Positions 7,139-15,248 of a stretch of DNA of 64,000 nucleotides are shown here, piece after piece. This DNA is from Nocardia panacis. GTDB taxonomy: Bacteria > Actinomycetota > Actinomycetes > Mycobacteriales > Mycobacteriaceae. Within the stretch, counting starts at the first letter, position 1, and the number at the start of each line of letters is the position of its first letter. The notes under the pieces are model-generated. The model saw only the letters and a program-made list of their open reading frames with translations. It did no database searches and was not told the DNA's origin. Both the position numbers and the translations under genes were made by a program. The stretch covers positions 62,001 through 126,000 of the forward strand of contig NZ_QZFU01000041.1 in NCBI RefSeq assembly GCF_003598715.1, read 5' to 3'.

Positions 7139-7369
7139 TCAGGCGCTCAGTGGTTCCCAGGGAGTGGCCTGCAACCAGGCATCGACATCGGCGGGCCGGA
7201 CTCGCTTGGAGCGACCGCTGCCTCCGGGCGCGCACGCGGCGAGATTCCCTGCGGCGATCTGTTGGTCGATGAACGGATAGCTGAATCCGGTTGTGTCGGC
7301 GACTTCCTGGACAGTGAGTGCCAGACGTTGATTCAGCGGAATTGGGTGGCGTTCGGCCTTTTTGGACAC
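7139..7369 (-). CDS. Excisionase-like MerR-type DNA-binding protein
   Basis: The product has 76 residues and a GTG start (7369) behind GAGAGGAACCACCCC. Residues 17-70 (ALTVQEVADTTGFSYPFIDQ, QIAAGNLAACAPGGSGRSKR, VRPADVDAWLQ) follow the helix-turn-helix 17 / excisionase pattern: an LTVxEVA helix, recognition helix, winged R..V..AD..AWL. Such proteins act as recombination directionality factors or as early regulators. It is first in the leftward operon, facing the XRE repressor gene across the control region, a position that fits either Xis or a Cro-like role. Confidence 0.72.
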   Translation of the reverse strand: MSKKAERHPIPLNQRLALTVQEVADTTGFSYPFIDQQIAAGNLAACAPGGSGRSKRVRPADVDAWLQATPWEPLSA

Positions 7370-7538
7370 GGGGTGGTTCCTCTCGGCGTGCGTGGCGGCG
7401 CACGGTACGGCGTGTTCGTCATCCCGTTTGTCGGGGTGACACTACGATCCTATGCGAAGTGATTTCGCAGAACAAACCGCCGGTATCATCAGGGATGATG
7501 GGGCGTATGTCCTGCTCAGATGTGATATGCCTAGATGT

Positions 7539-7570
7539 TCTGTGCGCACTGCGTGCGCAGTGCGCACAGA
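7539..7570. promoter_or_regulatory. Operator palindrome in the immunity control region
   Basis: A perfect inverted repeat with 14-base arms (TCTGTGCGCACTGC and its complement) around a 4-base GTGC loop lies between the divergent excisionase-like gene (start 7369) and the XRE gene (start 7626). Further CTTCGCA and ACTGCGCA half-sites follow at 7571-7613. The 256-base gap has no credible gene and is best read as the phage switch region; one of the two XRE proteins is the likely ligand. Confidence 0.6.
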
Positions 7571-7625
7571 CTTCGCAAGCTTCGTCTTTACTTCGCGCTA
7601 CTGCGCAGGCGAGACTATAGGAACT

Positions 7626-7997
7626 ATGGAGCAATGGGAGTTCGGTCGACTGGTGCAGGAGGCGCGAGAACGCGCCCGCCTGTCCAAGCGTGAGGCGGCC
7701 AAAAGGGCTGGGATCAGCGAAGCCCGGTGGAGGCAGCTCGAACTCGGATACGAGACGGTTCGGGGGCAGACCCTCCCGGTGAGGACGACGCCGGAGACGG
7801 TGTCGGGCATAGCGGAGACGACCGGTGCGGACCGTCGCCAACTGCTGGCTGCGGCAGGGTTCGACCCTGCCGTGGCCGATGTCCCGGTGGGGCTCATGCC
7901 TCAGACCATCTATGTCGGCGGGCTGGCCGCTGACGACATCGAGAAGGTGCGTTCCTACGTCGCGTTCTTGAAGTCGCAAGCTGCGCAGGCTGACTAA
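7626..7997 (+). CDS. XRE-family repressor
   Basis: The 123-residue protein starts at an ATG (7626) five bases after a GGA. Residues 6-75 form an XRE helix-turn-helix (GRLVQEARERARLSKREAAK, RAGISEARWRQLELGYE). The remainder (GADRRQLLAAAGFDPAVADV, GLAADDIEKVRSYVAFLKSQ) is a short helical tail, possibly for dimerisation. It is transcribed away from the early operon and adjoins the large palindrome, the standard place for a lysogeny repressor. It converges on the second XRE gene with a 4-base overlap of stops. Confidence 0.78.
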   Translation: MEQWEFGRLVQEARERARLSKREAAKRAGISEARWRQLELGYETVRGQTLPVRTTPETVSGIAETTGADRRQLLAAAGFDPAVADVPVGLMPQTIYVGGLAADDIEKVRSYVAFLKSQAAQAD

Positions 7998-8734
7998 GCC
8001 GCCTGCGCGAGTGGCTTCGGTACAAGTCGATAGGTGAACCAGGGGCGCCGTGGGAACTCGGGGCGATCGATCCGAATCAGATATGTCTCTTCGGCACCGA
8101 AGCTGGGGGCGTTGATTCGCAGTGTCTCGTTGAGGACTGAGTGAGCGGGAAACTCTTTGGCTAGCAAGCGGTCCCACTCGGGGCTTGCTGCGCAAACCGC
8201 GGCGATGGTTTCGTAGCGGCCCGGCGCGAACAGGGTTGCCCCGGTGATGTGCATGTTGTGCGCCAGCCCCAGTGCGTAGGTTTCCCAGTCCGCCAGGATT
8301 TCAGGCGCGTCCGGATCGGTGAAGACCCATTCGATGAGGTTCGACCCGGCGACCAAGCCGGGAAGCGTGAGCGGCCACGATGGAGAGGTTGCGATGACAT
8401 CCGCCTCCGGCAGTTTCAGGAACGCGGCGGGGTACGGGTAGCTGCCGAGATCGATCAGGTCACTCGGGAAGGGCTCATCGGGGAGCGGGCCGTACATCTC
8501 CTGGATGGCGCCTGGGTACATGAGGCTGAACAACTGTTCCCGGTACATCGTCGGGATCAGGAGCGCGTCGAATAATGCCATGAGCGTGTCGACAGTGGGA
8601 GGGCGCGTGCTCTGCTCGATCTTCTCGATGGTCGCTCTGGACCATTGAGTGCGCCTCGCGAGGTCTTCGCGGGAAATCCCAAGGTATCGGCGGCGCTCTC
8701 GTACGAACGTGCCAAATCTGAGGCTGGCAGCCAT
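7994..8734 (-). CDS. XRE regulator with MmyB-like sensor domain
   Basis: This 246-residue protein has an XRE helix-turn-helix at residues 7-62 (RFGTFVRERRRYLGISREDL, ARRTQWSRATIEKIEQ). The region from about residue 90 (ALGLAHNMHITGATLFAP and the ending FTYRLVP) fits the MmyB-like ligand-binding domain common in actinobacterial regulators. The lack of catalytic motifs supports a sensor role. It lies between the repressor gene and the ImmA-like gene, so it could be a second immunity regulator or a cargo gene. Confidence 0.75.
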   Translation of the reverse strand: MAASLRFGTFVRERRRYLGISREDLARRTQWSRATIEKIEQSTRPPTVDTLMALFDALLIPTMYREQLFSLMYPGAIQEMYGPLPDEPFPSDLIDLGSYPYPAAFLKLPEADVIATSPSWPLTLPGLVAGSNLIEWVFTDPDAPEILADWETYALGLAHNMHITGATLFAPGRYETIAAVCAASPEWDRLLAKEFPAHSVLNETLRINAPSFGAEETYLIRIDRPEFPRRPWFTYRLVPKPLAQAA

Positions 8735-9221
8735 CGGTCTCGCTTCTACTGAGCTGGTCGGGCGGACAAATTAGGTGACGCTAAGAAGTTTGACGCGAAC
8801 GCTGGTCGGGTAGGACGCTTGACCCGCACAAACCGGACAGTGCATCGTCCGGCTAATTCGTGGCAATGTCTTCGGACATTGTGGATAGCAGCCGGACAAT
8901 TGGCTGGTCAACTTGATCGAGATGGTCGCGGCCTGGGCTTTTGGGAGGAATCTGAGTGCTTCACGCGCTTCGGCGCGGCGGATAGCCGCGTCGACCTGGT
9001 CATGTGCCAAGTCTCCACCGCTACCTGCGGCTGTCTTGATAGCCAAAATGTATGGCCGAACTCACCTGACCTGCGCGGCGCACCCCAGCGCGCCGCTGTC
9101 GGGGGATCCTGACAATTCGGTCCTCCTCGCTGTCCAAAACGGGCGGGTGCTATCGAACGCATGATCAGCGGTTGGGTCGAAACGACGTCGCTGCACCGGC
9201 TACTGGGCCAGTGCGCACCCA
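8735..9221. other. 487-base gap without a convincing gene
   Basis: No frame here has a good start and coding-like composition. One leftward frame (8771-9046, TTG start, ending in a CPVC-containing stretch) is protein-like in its first half (DQVDAAIRRAEAREALRFLP) but lacks a ribosome-binding site. It could be a decayed or unrecognised gene. The segment lies between divergent genes at 8734 and 9222, so promoters for both should be here; I could not pick convincing -35/-10 pairs. Confidence 0.4.
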
Positions 9222-9881
9222 ATGGAGGACACCCCTGTGTACGGTGCCGTATTGCCCGACTATCAACACTTGGCGCGCACCCATTTCCCTGGGCTGATCG
9301 TTGCCGCTGCTGAGCTTCCCGCTGGATTGTCCTGGTACATCAGCGAGGATCGCACCATCCTTATCGACAGTCGGATGTCTCCCCGTCGCCAACAGATCCA
9401 GGTCGTGCACATGCTCGCGCACCTGAAGCTCGAGCATGACCATGCGAACTTCGGAATCCGGGAGGAGCTGGACGCAATGTGCCTGTCGACACAATGGATC
9501 CTGCCCCCGGCCAAGCTCGCCAATCTGCTCGAAGATGTATCGACCGATGCGATGCAAATTGCGAGCTACCTTGGCGTCGCGGTTCCCATCCTCGCCGCAG
9601 CACTGCGCACCCTTCCGCGCGATTATTGGCGCGATGTACGCGCACGGACGAATCGGCGGCTCGAATGGCCGTCGATTCCGCCTGTCGCACATCCCCTTTG
9701 CGTCATTCTCGACGCTCTCCCGGTCCGCTCGCCCAGCGCTTCTGCGCTTCCAGGCAAAGCTTTGGTGCCAAGCGGGTCCGGGCTGCACGATGGCCGCCCG
9801 GACCCGGCCGGACTCAGGACGCGGTCTGGAATACGAGACTTCGCCAAGCGTCCGGCGAAGACACCGTCCGCGGCTGCATGA
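9222..9881 (+). CDS. ImmA/IrrE-like protein with altered HExxH motif
   Basis: This is a 219-residue product. Residues 1-140 resemble the ImmA/IrrE (COG2856) fold found beside phage repressors: GLSWYISEDRTILIDSRM precedes VVHMLAHLKLEHD, where active family members have HExxH followed by a third ligand. Here the catalytic Glu position is Met (HMLAH), so peptidase activity is doubtful although both His and a downstream His-Asp remain. From about residue 150 the sequence is Pro/Arg/Ser-rich and overlaps the integrase gene by 68 bases tail to tail, so the original C-terminus may have been lost by frameshift. Confidence 0.6.
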   Translation: MEDTPVYGAVLPDYQHLARTHFPGLIVAAAELPAGLSWYISEDRTILIDSRMSPRRQQIQVVHMLAHLKLEHDHANFGIREELDAMCLSTQWILPPAKLANLLEDVSTDAMQIASYLGVAVPILAAALRTLPRDYWRDVRARTNRRLEWPSIPPVAHPLCVILDALPVRSPSASALPGKALVPSGSGLHDGRPDPAGLRTRSGIRDFAKRPAKTPSAAA

Positions 9882-11316
9882 ATGGTTCCGCCTTCTCGAC
9901 GTCGTAGTTGTCGTCGAATTCGCTGAACTCCTCATCGAACTCGGCGTCGATCACCTCGCCCGGTGCGGCCTCCAACGCGGGCAGATCCTCCTCCCAGATG
10001 TCGATCACCTCGGCATCGATCAGGTTGTCCAGTGCTGCGAGGCCGGCGCGCTTCACCCCGATATCAGCGTGCGCGTATCCCCGCTGTACGGCGGCGGAGC
10101 TGTGACCCATGATCGCCATGCGCACGTCCTCCGGCACGCCCGCTTCCAGTAGCAGTGTGGCGGTGGTGTGTCGAGCCGCGTGCAGCACGACATCCGGTGC
10201 GCTGGCACGCTTCAACGCCTCGGCCCACAGCAACTCGTCCAGCTTGGAACGGATGGGCGTGCCCGGCTTCACGAGCTTCTGGTCCGCAGGCGCAACGAAC
10301 AGCAGTCCCCACGGGTTCGGAGCCATGGCTTTGACATGGGCGCGCAGCAGGACCTGCAGCGGTTCAGGGATCGGCGTCATTCGCTGGGAGTCGTTCGTCT
10401 TCGGTCGTACCAGGCACATCGCCTTGTACAGGGGCCGGATCTCGAATCCCGCTGCGGTGTCGTACGCCTCCAGCGGGTAGACGTCGCCGGTCCAGCGCTT
10501 CCCGTCCGACCTGCGGGTAAGTGGGATCTCCTGCAACGCCCACGAGAGGTCGAACTTCCCCTCTTCGAGGTCCAGGGCATCGAGGGTAAGGCCGAGGCAT
10601 TCGCCCTGCCGGACACCGGTCAGCAGTGCCGTGGCCCAGCGGACCGCAAGCGGGTCGCGAGCTTCGACGGACGTGCTGATCACCGCGCGTGCAGTGGAGG
10701 ATGTGAGGGCCTTGCGTGGCTTCTGTTGGCGGCCGTGCCCGGTGGGCAGCGCCTTCTGAGCGCCGGTGTCCTGGCTGTTCGACTTGGGCTTCGGTCGGTT
10801 GACCATCAAGAGCACGTTCGTCTTCAGGCCGAGATTCGGCTCCTTCATGGCGTCCTTGATCGCTTTGTTCAGATTGTTGTAGGCGATCTCGGCGGTCCGC
10901 AGTGACCGACCGGACTTCAGGATCTCCTTGATCATGAACCGGATATGCTGCGGCTCCAGGTCTTGCAGCTTGTGTCGCCCGACGTGCGGGATGACGTTGC
11001 ACTTCAGGTTTGACTGCACGCCGTGCCAGGCGCGTGGGCGCAGCCGGGGTTTCTGGATCTCTTTCAGCCAATACAGCAGCCACGACTCAACGGTCGTGTT
11101 GTCCTTGCGCAGCGGCTCGCCCTGCTCGAGCTTCACCAGCGCTTCACGGCGGGCCTTGATCAGGTCGTTGCGGTTCTTGCGTCGGATGGCGATCCGGTCG
11201 GGCGTGCCATCCGGCTTGACGCCGATCTCCATGTACCAGGCGTAGAGGGTGTACTCCTTGCCGTTGCGCTTGCGCGTCTCTTTGAGGATCTTGCCCTCGC
11301 CACGGTGACTCGGCAT
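9814..11316 (-). CDS. int: Tyrosine site-specific integrase
   Basis: The product has 500 residues; the ATG at 11316 sits behind AAGGAGCCACC. An N-terminal arm-binding region (residues 1-70, with EYTLYAWYMEIGVKPDGTPD) and a SAM-like core-binding domain (about 72-170) precede the catalytic domain. Catalytic residues are visible: Arg236 in TGVRQGE, Lys near 305, His379 and Arg382 in LHAARHTTAT, His405 in MGHSS and Tyr414 in QRGYAHAD. An acidic tail of about 65 residues follows. The gene lies 177 bases from the truncated tRNA-Gly end, the expected attP-proximal position. Confidence 0.93.
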   Translation of the reverse strand: MPSHRGEGKILKETRKRNGKEYTLYAWYMEIGVKPDGTPDRIAIRRKNRNDLIKARREALVKLEQGEPLRKDNTTVESWLLYWLKEIQKPRLRPRAWHGVQSNLKCNVIPHVGRHKLQDLEPQHIRFMIKEILKSGRSLRTAEIAYNNLNKAIKDAMKEPNLGLKTNVLLMVNRPKPKSNSQDTGAQKALPTGHGRQQKPRKALTSSTARAVISTSVEARDPLAVRWATALLTGVRQGECLGLTLDALDLEEGKFDLSWALQEIPLTRRSDGKRWTGDVYPLEAYDTAAGFEIRPLYKAMCLVRPKTNDSQRMTPIPEPLQVLLRAHVKAMAPNPWGLLFVAPADQKLVKPGTPIRSKLDELLWAEALKRASAPDVVLHAARHTTATLLLEAGVPEDVRMAIMGHSSAAVQRGYAHADIGVKRAGLAALDNLIDAEVIDIWEEDLPALEAAPGEVIDAEFDEEFSEFDDNYDVEKAEPFMQPRTVSSPDAWRSLVFQTAS

Positions 11317-11492
11317 TTGGGTGGCTCCTTGGTGCTCCCAGCCCGTGAGGTGGCGGCCTCGGCGGACTGGTTTTGGTGTGATGGTTGGTGTGAGGGATGT
11401 GGAATAACCCCACATAACGAGGTATGACGAGAAGTACGTCTACCAGGGGTTTTTCAACAAACTCGCAGGTCAAAGCTTACACACCGTCAGAC

Positions 11493-11532
11493 TTCCAAGC
11501 TGATGGTGCGGGTTCGATTCCCGTCACCCGCT
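11493..11532 (+). other. Attachment-site junction: truncated 3' end of tRNA-Gly(TCC)
   Basis: The segment begins at the anticodon loop (TTCCAA) and continues through the anticodon 3' stem, variable loop, T arm (GCGGGTTCGATTCCCGT) and acceptor 3' strand (CACCCGCT). The D arm and 5' half are missing; the upstream sequence (…CACACCGTCAGA) does not rebuild a tRNA. This is the residue expected when an element integrates into the 3' half of a tRNA-Gly(TCC) gene and restores the full gene at its far end. A short GC hairpin (CCCCTTCGGGG) follows before tRNA-Pro. Confidence 0.8.
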
Positions 11533-11555
11533 CTCCACCCCTTCGGGGGCCGTTT

Positions 11556-11632
<77 letters not shown>

Positions 11633-11781
11633 TTTTTGGGATCTGCCGGCAACGACAGCCCCGGCGAGTTGGGTGTCGACTCTCGTTTCTCGTATCCATT
11701 TTTCGCCGCAGTACCGAGTGAAGATGCGCATGTTCGGGTGTGGTGAGTTCAGGGCGCTTCCACCGGAGGTGTTGGGGCAGG

Positions 11782-12363
11782 ATGGGCACCGTGAATGTGG
11801 ACCGGGACATCCTCAGGTTCTTCAGCGGGCATCGAACGGCGGTGTTGACCACGGTGGCGCGGTGGGGGATGGATATCGGGACCGGCGATCTGGCGATAGG
11901 GCTCGCGGGACTGATGTTCGTGGGACTGGTGGTCGCCACGCGGTGGTGGCGGGCGGGTATCACGATCGGTGTCTCGGTGCTGGTTGCGCAAGCGTCGGCC
12001 AGGGTGTTGAAGCAAATCATCGCGCGGCCTCGACCTCCCGAGGATCTCGCGGTGGTTCAGGTCGGGGCGTTCTCCATGCCGTCGACCGTTGCTGCGATGA
12101 CCGCGGCCCTCGCAGTGGCCGTGTACTCGGTCGTGCCGTGGCGCGTGGGGCGTCGACGGTACGCAATAGGACTGCTCGCGACGGGTGTCGCGCTGATCGG
12201 CTGTGCGATGGTCTATCTCGGCGCGCATTGGCCGACGGACGTGCTGGCCGGGTGGACTGTGGGCGTGGTCGTCGGCATAATCGTGGTTCGGTTGTCCCGG
12301 ACTGTGGGCCGTCGGAATCCCACGCAGGCACCCGCCGCGACGCGTGCCGCGTCGGCGTCCTGA
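11782..12363 (+). CDS. PAP2-superfamily membrane protein with incomplete active site
   Basis: The 193-residue product starts at an ATG (11782) after GGGGCAGG; longer starts run upstream without a ribosome-binding site. It has about five hydrophobic segments. Motif 1 of lipid phosphatases is present (KQIIARPRP). Motif 2 should be PSGH but reads PSTV, so the His general acid is missing. Motif 3 keeps the nucleophile-type His and Asp (YLGAHWPTD) but has Met where the Arg is expected. Family membership looks safe; phosphatase activity does not. It is the only rightward gene of the island and has no partner. Confidence 0.75.
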   Translation: MGTVNVDRDILRFFSGHRTAVLTTVARWGMDIGTGDLAIGLAGLMFVGLVVATRWWRAGITIGVSVLVAQASARVLKQIIARPRPPEDLAVVQVGAFSMPSTVAAMTAALAVAVYSVVPWRVGRRRYAIGLLATGVALIGCAMVYLGAHWPTDVLAGWTVGVVVGIIVVRLSRTVGRRNPTQAPAATRAASAS

Positions 12364-12673
12364 CTCGCTGCGGCGCGCGCCGCGACCGCAGTGTCAGCGG
12401 CGACTCGGCCTGCGTGTATGGATTTCGACTCGATTAAGTTGGTGAGCGTTGCGTGGTTTGCGTTCTGTGGGATTTGCTATCCGAACACGGGGCCGGCCGT
12501 TGTATTTACCGCCACGCCTGCATATGTTGATGTTGAAGCCGCCACGTACATGTTCCGTCTTCACAGTTCCGCCGCCATTTTCGCGCATTTGCTCGGGTCG
12601 GGGGCTTATCGTTGATATTGGTTCCCGATGGATCGGCGTTGGCTGTGCCCAACGCGAGCCGCACTGCCCCGTC
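12364..12673. other. 310-base gap inside the island
   Basis: The segment separates the PAP2-like gene and the pentapeptide-repeat gene, whose 3' ends converge here. A short GC palindrome just after the PAP2-like stop (GCGGCGCGCGCCGC, around 12371-12384) may act in termination. The rest is comparatively AT-rich. A rightward frame at 12391-12615 has no ribosome-binding site and an implausible composition, so I do not call it. Confidence 0.4.
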
Positions 12674-13345
12674 TCACCGAGCGACAGTGATACTGATGGC
12701 ACCACTGCCGCGGAACCAGCTTTCTAATTCTCTTCCATCCAGCAGTTCGGGCGATTCCTTACCTACATTGACCGGTCCTGTTACTATGCCGGACGCGCCG
12801 ATCAGTACGCAGCCCCACATTCTGGATTTGGCGAGGGATAAACCATCGAAAGTGCATCCACTGAAATCGGCTTCCGTAAGATCGGATTCTGTGAACAGCA
12901 CCTTTCTCAACTGTGTGTCACCGAAATCGGCGCCGCGCAGGTCGCTGCCGCCGAAGTCGCTCTTCTGTAGATCGGCGCCGCAAAACCTCGCCCGTACGCC
13001 ACGGCAGCCGCGAGCCTCGACTTTCCGCAGATCTGATCCGCTGAGATCTGCACCGCTCAGGTCGGCACCCGAAAGCCATGATTCGTAAAGGTCCGCTTCG
13101 GTCATCGGCACATTGCGCAGTATCGCGTCGGCCAAGTCTGCGCTGTTCAGGTCGAGTGCGGACAAATCGGCGCCAGTGAAATCGAGTCCGGCGGCGGCGA
13201 GTACCGTCGACACGGTAATCTCCGCCATTGCGTCGACCGGCAATCCGTCGAGATAACTTTCGAGCGCATTGCGGGTATCTCGGTCGTCGGGCCACCGGCG
13301 AACTGCCGCCCGAGTTCGACCATAGCTCTTGTTCACCGCGTCCAT
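12674..13345 (-). CDS. Pentapeptide-repeat protein, candidate immunity factor
   Basis: This 223-residue protein has a central right-handed beta-helix made of A(D/N)LXX units: ADLSALDLNSADLADAILRN, ADLYESWLSGADLSGADLSG and further units to about residue 180. The preferred ATG (13345) follows AAGG and overlaps the toxin stop by 13 bases; a GTG six codons upstream is possible. The immediate, overlapping position downstream of a polymorphic toxin is where an immunity gene is normally found. Pentapeptide-repeat proteins are best known as DNA mimics that protect gyrase; an immunity role here is inferred from position. Confidence 0.8.
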   Translation of the reverse strand: MDAVNKSYGRTRAAVRRWPDDRDTRNALESYLDGLPVDAMAEITVSTVLAAAGLDFTGADLSALDLNSADLADAILRNVPMTEADLYESWLSGADLSGADLSGSDLRKVEARGCRGVRARFCGADLQKSDFGGSDLRGADFGDTQLRKVLFTESDLTEADFSGCTFDGLSLAKSRMWGCVLIGASGIVTGPVNVGKESPELLDGRELESWFRGSGAISITVAR

Positions 13346-14934
13346 ATTACCTTGCCTTGCCACTGGGGATTGGCATGGACGAGGCTCTGTACTTGAGCCA
13401 GTCGGCCAGGGGTCATTCCATCCGGATCGAGAAGGACACCCTCACCATGGTTCAGACTACTTTCGACCATCGTGACGAAATCTTGTTCGGACTGCGGATT
13501 CGGCAATGGAGTGCCTGCACCCGGTCGATAGCTCGGCCGAACATCAGGGGAACTCTTCACATCCCATCGGCTTCCGTCTGCATCCACGAATTCGCCCATG
13601 TCCTCGTTATTCGGACCCGGTTGTGCTCGCGTAATTGGACCCGGTATCAATCCATCGCGCTCTGCCGACAAACCGACTGCCGCTTCCCTTCGAGACTGGG
13701 GCGATATCTTGCCATTCTTCGCCGGGTCCTTCGCGAGTTCCTCGATCCGCTTGTCGAATTCGGGGTTTCCTGGAGTGTTGGAGGGATTAGACCCAGGGGG
13801 TTCGTCGTCCTTGCCGAATTTGGCCAGCTTTGTCTTGGCTTCCTCGACCCATTTCTGCAGTCGTTCCAGGAGTGGTTTCAGGCGGCCGAGGATCGGCCCC
13901 ACTCTGCTTGCGATGAATTCCCCCGCACGAGTGACGAAGGACCCGATGATCTCGGCGATCCGTGACGCTGTGGCGGTGACTCGTCCCGCGATGGCCGTGT
14001 TTCCGACCCATTCGGATGCGGTTTCGGTGAGGGGAGCCAGCGCGGCGAAGAGTACTTCGAATCCGGCGGTTTGCGCGAGGAGATCGCCCAGTTCATCGAG
14101 GATCTGGTGCTGTGCCGCTTCGAGGTTGTTGGCGAAGTCGCCGCAGGCGTCGCCGATGGTTTGGCACGCGTCGGCGAGATCGTTGAGGTCGGACTGCCGT
14201 TGTCCGCAGGTGGCGACCGCGGTGCCGATCTCGTCGGATCGATTGGCCCCCAGCAAATCGATGGCGCGGGCGACTCCGGAGGTCATCGATCGGTAGTCGG
14301 TAGCCGCATTGTGCCAGGCGTTGGCGGCGGCATGCAGTTTGCCCGGTTTGCCGTTCGGCCACGCGTATTGGATGAGATCTCCGACAAGCGACCAGCCGAA
14401 GGGAACGTCGGAGTCGTCATCGGCTGCGGACCCCACCGTGGTGGATAGGCACGGATCAGGTGTCAGATACGGCTTATCCGGTTGTGGGGCGTTCGAGTGG
14501 TGCGCGTTGGCGTCCGCGACGGCGTGATTGTAGGCACCGGTGAGGATCAAGTTCCGGGTTTCCACGCACGCGGTGGCCAAAGTCGACGACGCCGAGACCG
14601 CCAAGTGCGCCGCATTGTCGTAGGTGTCGACGAATTGCTTACCCGAATTGTCGCTTCCGGCCATCCCGGTGCAATAGTTCAGTGTTTGTAGCAGCGCGCC
14701 GTGGACTTCGGCGATCGTGCCTGCGATTGCACCGAATTCGTCGCCTGCGTCGCAGTATTTCAAGGCGAAGAACCGGATCAGCGGAACCGTCGGAGGCGGT
14801 GGCGGGGCCGGGGGTGGCGGCGGCGCGGGCAAAACCTTCGGTGGTGTCGTCGGGGCGGCGGGCTTCGGGGCCGTCGTGTCGATCCCCGACGGTGAAGGTG
14901 TCGGCGTGGGAGTCGGCGTCGGCGGGGCACTCAT
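13333..14934 (-). CDS. T7SS-type polymorphic toxin with nuclease-like C-terminus
   Basis: The product has 533 residues; its ATG (14934) forms ATGA with the WXG100 stop upstream. Residues 1-50 are almost entirely Pro/Thr/Ala. A long helical region follows (about 55-390), typical of ESX-exported LXG/WXG-like carriers. A Pro/Asn-rich hinge (DDEPPGSNPSNTPGNP) precedes a C-terminal domain of about 140 residues containing EAAVGLSAERDGLIPGPITR, then GEFVDADGSRWDVKSS. The D..WDVK group resembles the PD-(D/E)xK core of CdiA-type tRNA/DNA-cleaving toxins. I infer export by T7SS with its WXG partners; the exact toxin family is unproven. Confidence 0.75.
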   Translation of the reverse strand: MSAPPTPTPTPTPSPSGIDTTAPKPAAPTTPPKVLPAPPPPPAPPPPPTVPLIRFFALKYCDAGDEFGAIAGTIAEVHGALLQTLNYCTGMAGSDNSGKQFVDTYDNAAHLAVSASSTLATACVETRNLILTGAYNHAVADANAHHSNAPQPDKPYLTPDPCLSTTVGSAADDDSDVPFGWSLVGDLIQYAWPNGKPGKLHAAANAWHNAATDYRSMTSGVARAIDLLGANRSDEIGTAVATCGQRQSDLNDLADACQTIGDACGDFANNLEAAQHQILDELGDLLAQTAGFEVLFAALAPLTETASEWVGNTAIAGRVTATASRIAEIIGSFVTRAGEFIASRVGPILGRLKPLLERLQKWVEEAKTKLAKFGKDDEPPGSNPSNTPGNPEFDKRIEELAKDPAKNGKISPQSRREAAVGLSAERDGLIPGPITRAQPGPNNEDMGEFVDADGSRWDVKSSPDVRPSYRPGAGTPLPNPQSEQDFVTMVESSLNHGEGVLLDPDGMTPGRLAQVQSLVHANPQWQGKVIWTR

Positions 14935-15227
14935 ATCCGTGGCCACATCTGGTGATTGGTCGGCCCGACCTTCGCATAGGCGGCGTGCGCGTGGGCCAGG
15001 CGTTGCCGCAGTGTCGCCAACGCCTCGGTCATGTCGGCAAGTGCCCGAATCCTGCTGTCGTGTGCTGTCTTGTGGGCTGTCGCACCCACACCGATCCAGG
15101 TGATGTGTAGGTCTGCCACAGAGCGGTCGATCTCCTCGGCGAGCGCAGCGAGCGCCGACTCCAGTTTGGCGGTAGCGTCGATTTGATACTGGAGTCCGTT
15201 CAGATCGACTCCGTAGTCGGTTGTCAC
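14931..15227 (-). CDS. WXG100-like ESX protein
   Basis: This 98-residue protein starts at a GTG (15227), 21 bases after the upstream stop. It is predicted to be two helices joined by a turn carrying the W-x-G signature (ITWIGVGATAHKTAHD), with YGVDLNGLQYQIDATAKLES and ALADMTEALATLRQRLAHAH as the two helices. Proteins of this size and shape are T7SS substrates or co-secretion partners. It overlaps the toxin gene by ATGA, so the pair is probably co-translated and exported together. Confidence 0.75.
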   Translation of the reverse strand: MTTDYGVDLNGLQYQIDATAKLESALAALAEEIDRSVADLHITWIGVGATAHKTAHDSRIRALADMTEALATLRQRLAHAHAAYAKVGPTNHQMWPRI

Positions 15228-15248
15228 GCGGATGCCTATCGGGTTGTG

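Larger units (their letters stand above)
1..11532. mobile_element. Prophage-like integrated element (right part only)
   Basis: The stretch carries a tyrosine integrase, an excisionase-like protein, two XRE regulators, an ImmA/IrrE-like protein, a YqaJ exonuclease with a Sak4-like ATPase, a replisome-organizer-like protein and many short unknown proteins in one tightly overlapped operon. It ends at a truncated 3' end of a tRNA-Gly(TCC) gene, the expected junction for integration into a tRNA. No capsid, tail or lysis genes are visible, so it may be a full prophage whose late genes lie to the left, or a satellite or plasmid-like integrative element. The left boundary, where the intact tRNA-Gly should be, is outside the window. 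Confidence 0.85.

Noticed and set aside
8771..9046. Leftward 91-codon frame in the prophage-like region
   Set aside because: It needs a TTG start with no ribosome-binding site, and only its first half is protein-like; kept as part of a gap note.
1..11532. Integrative conjugative element
   Set aside because: No relaxase, coupling protein or transfer ATPase is visible; phage-type recombination and immunity genes fit a prophage better, though the left part is unseen.
12391..12615. Rightward 74-codon frame in the island gap
   Set aside because: No ribosome-binding site, unusual composition, and it lies between two convergent genes.
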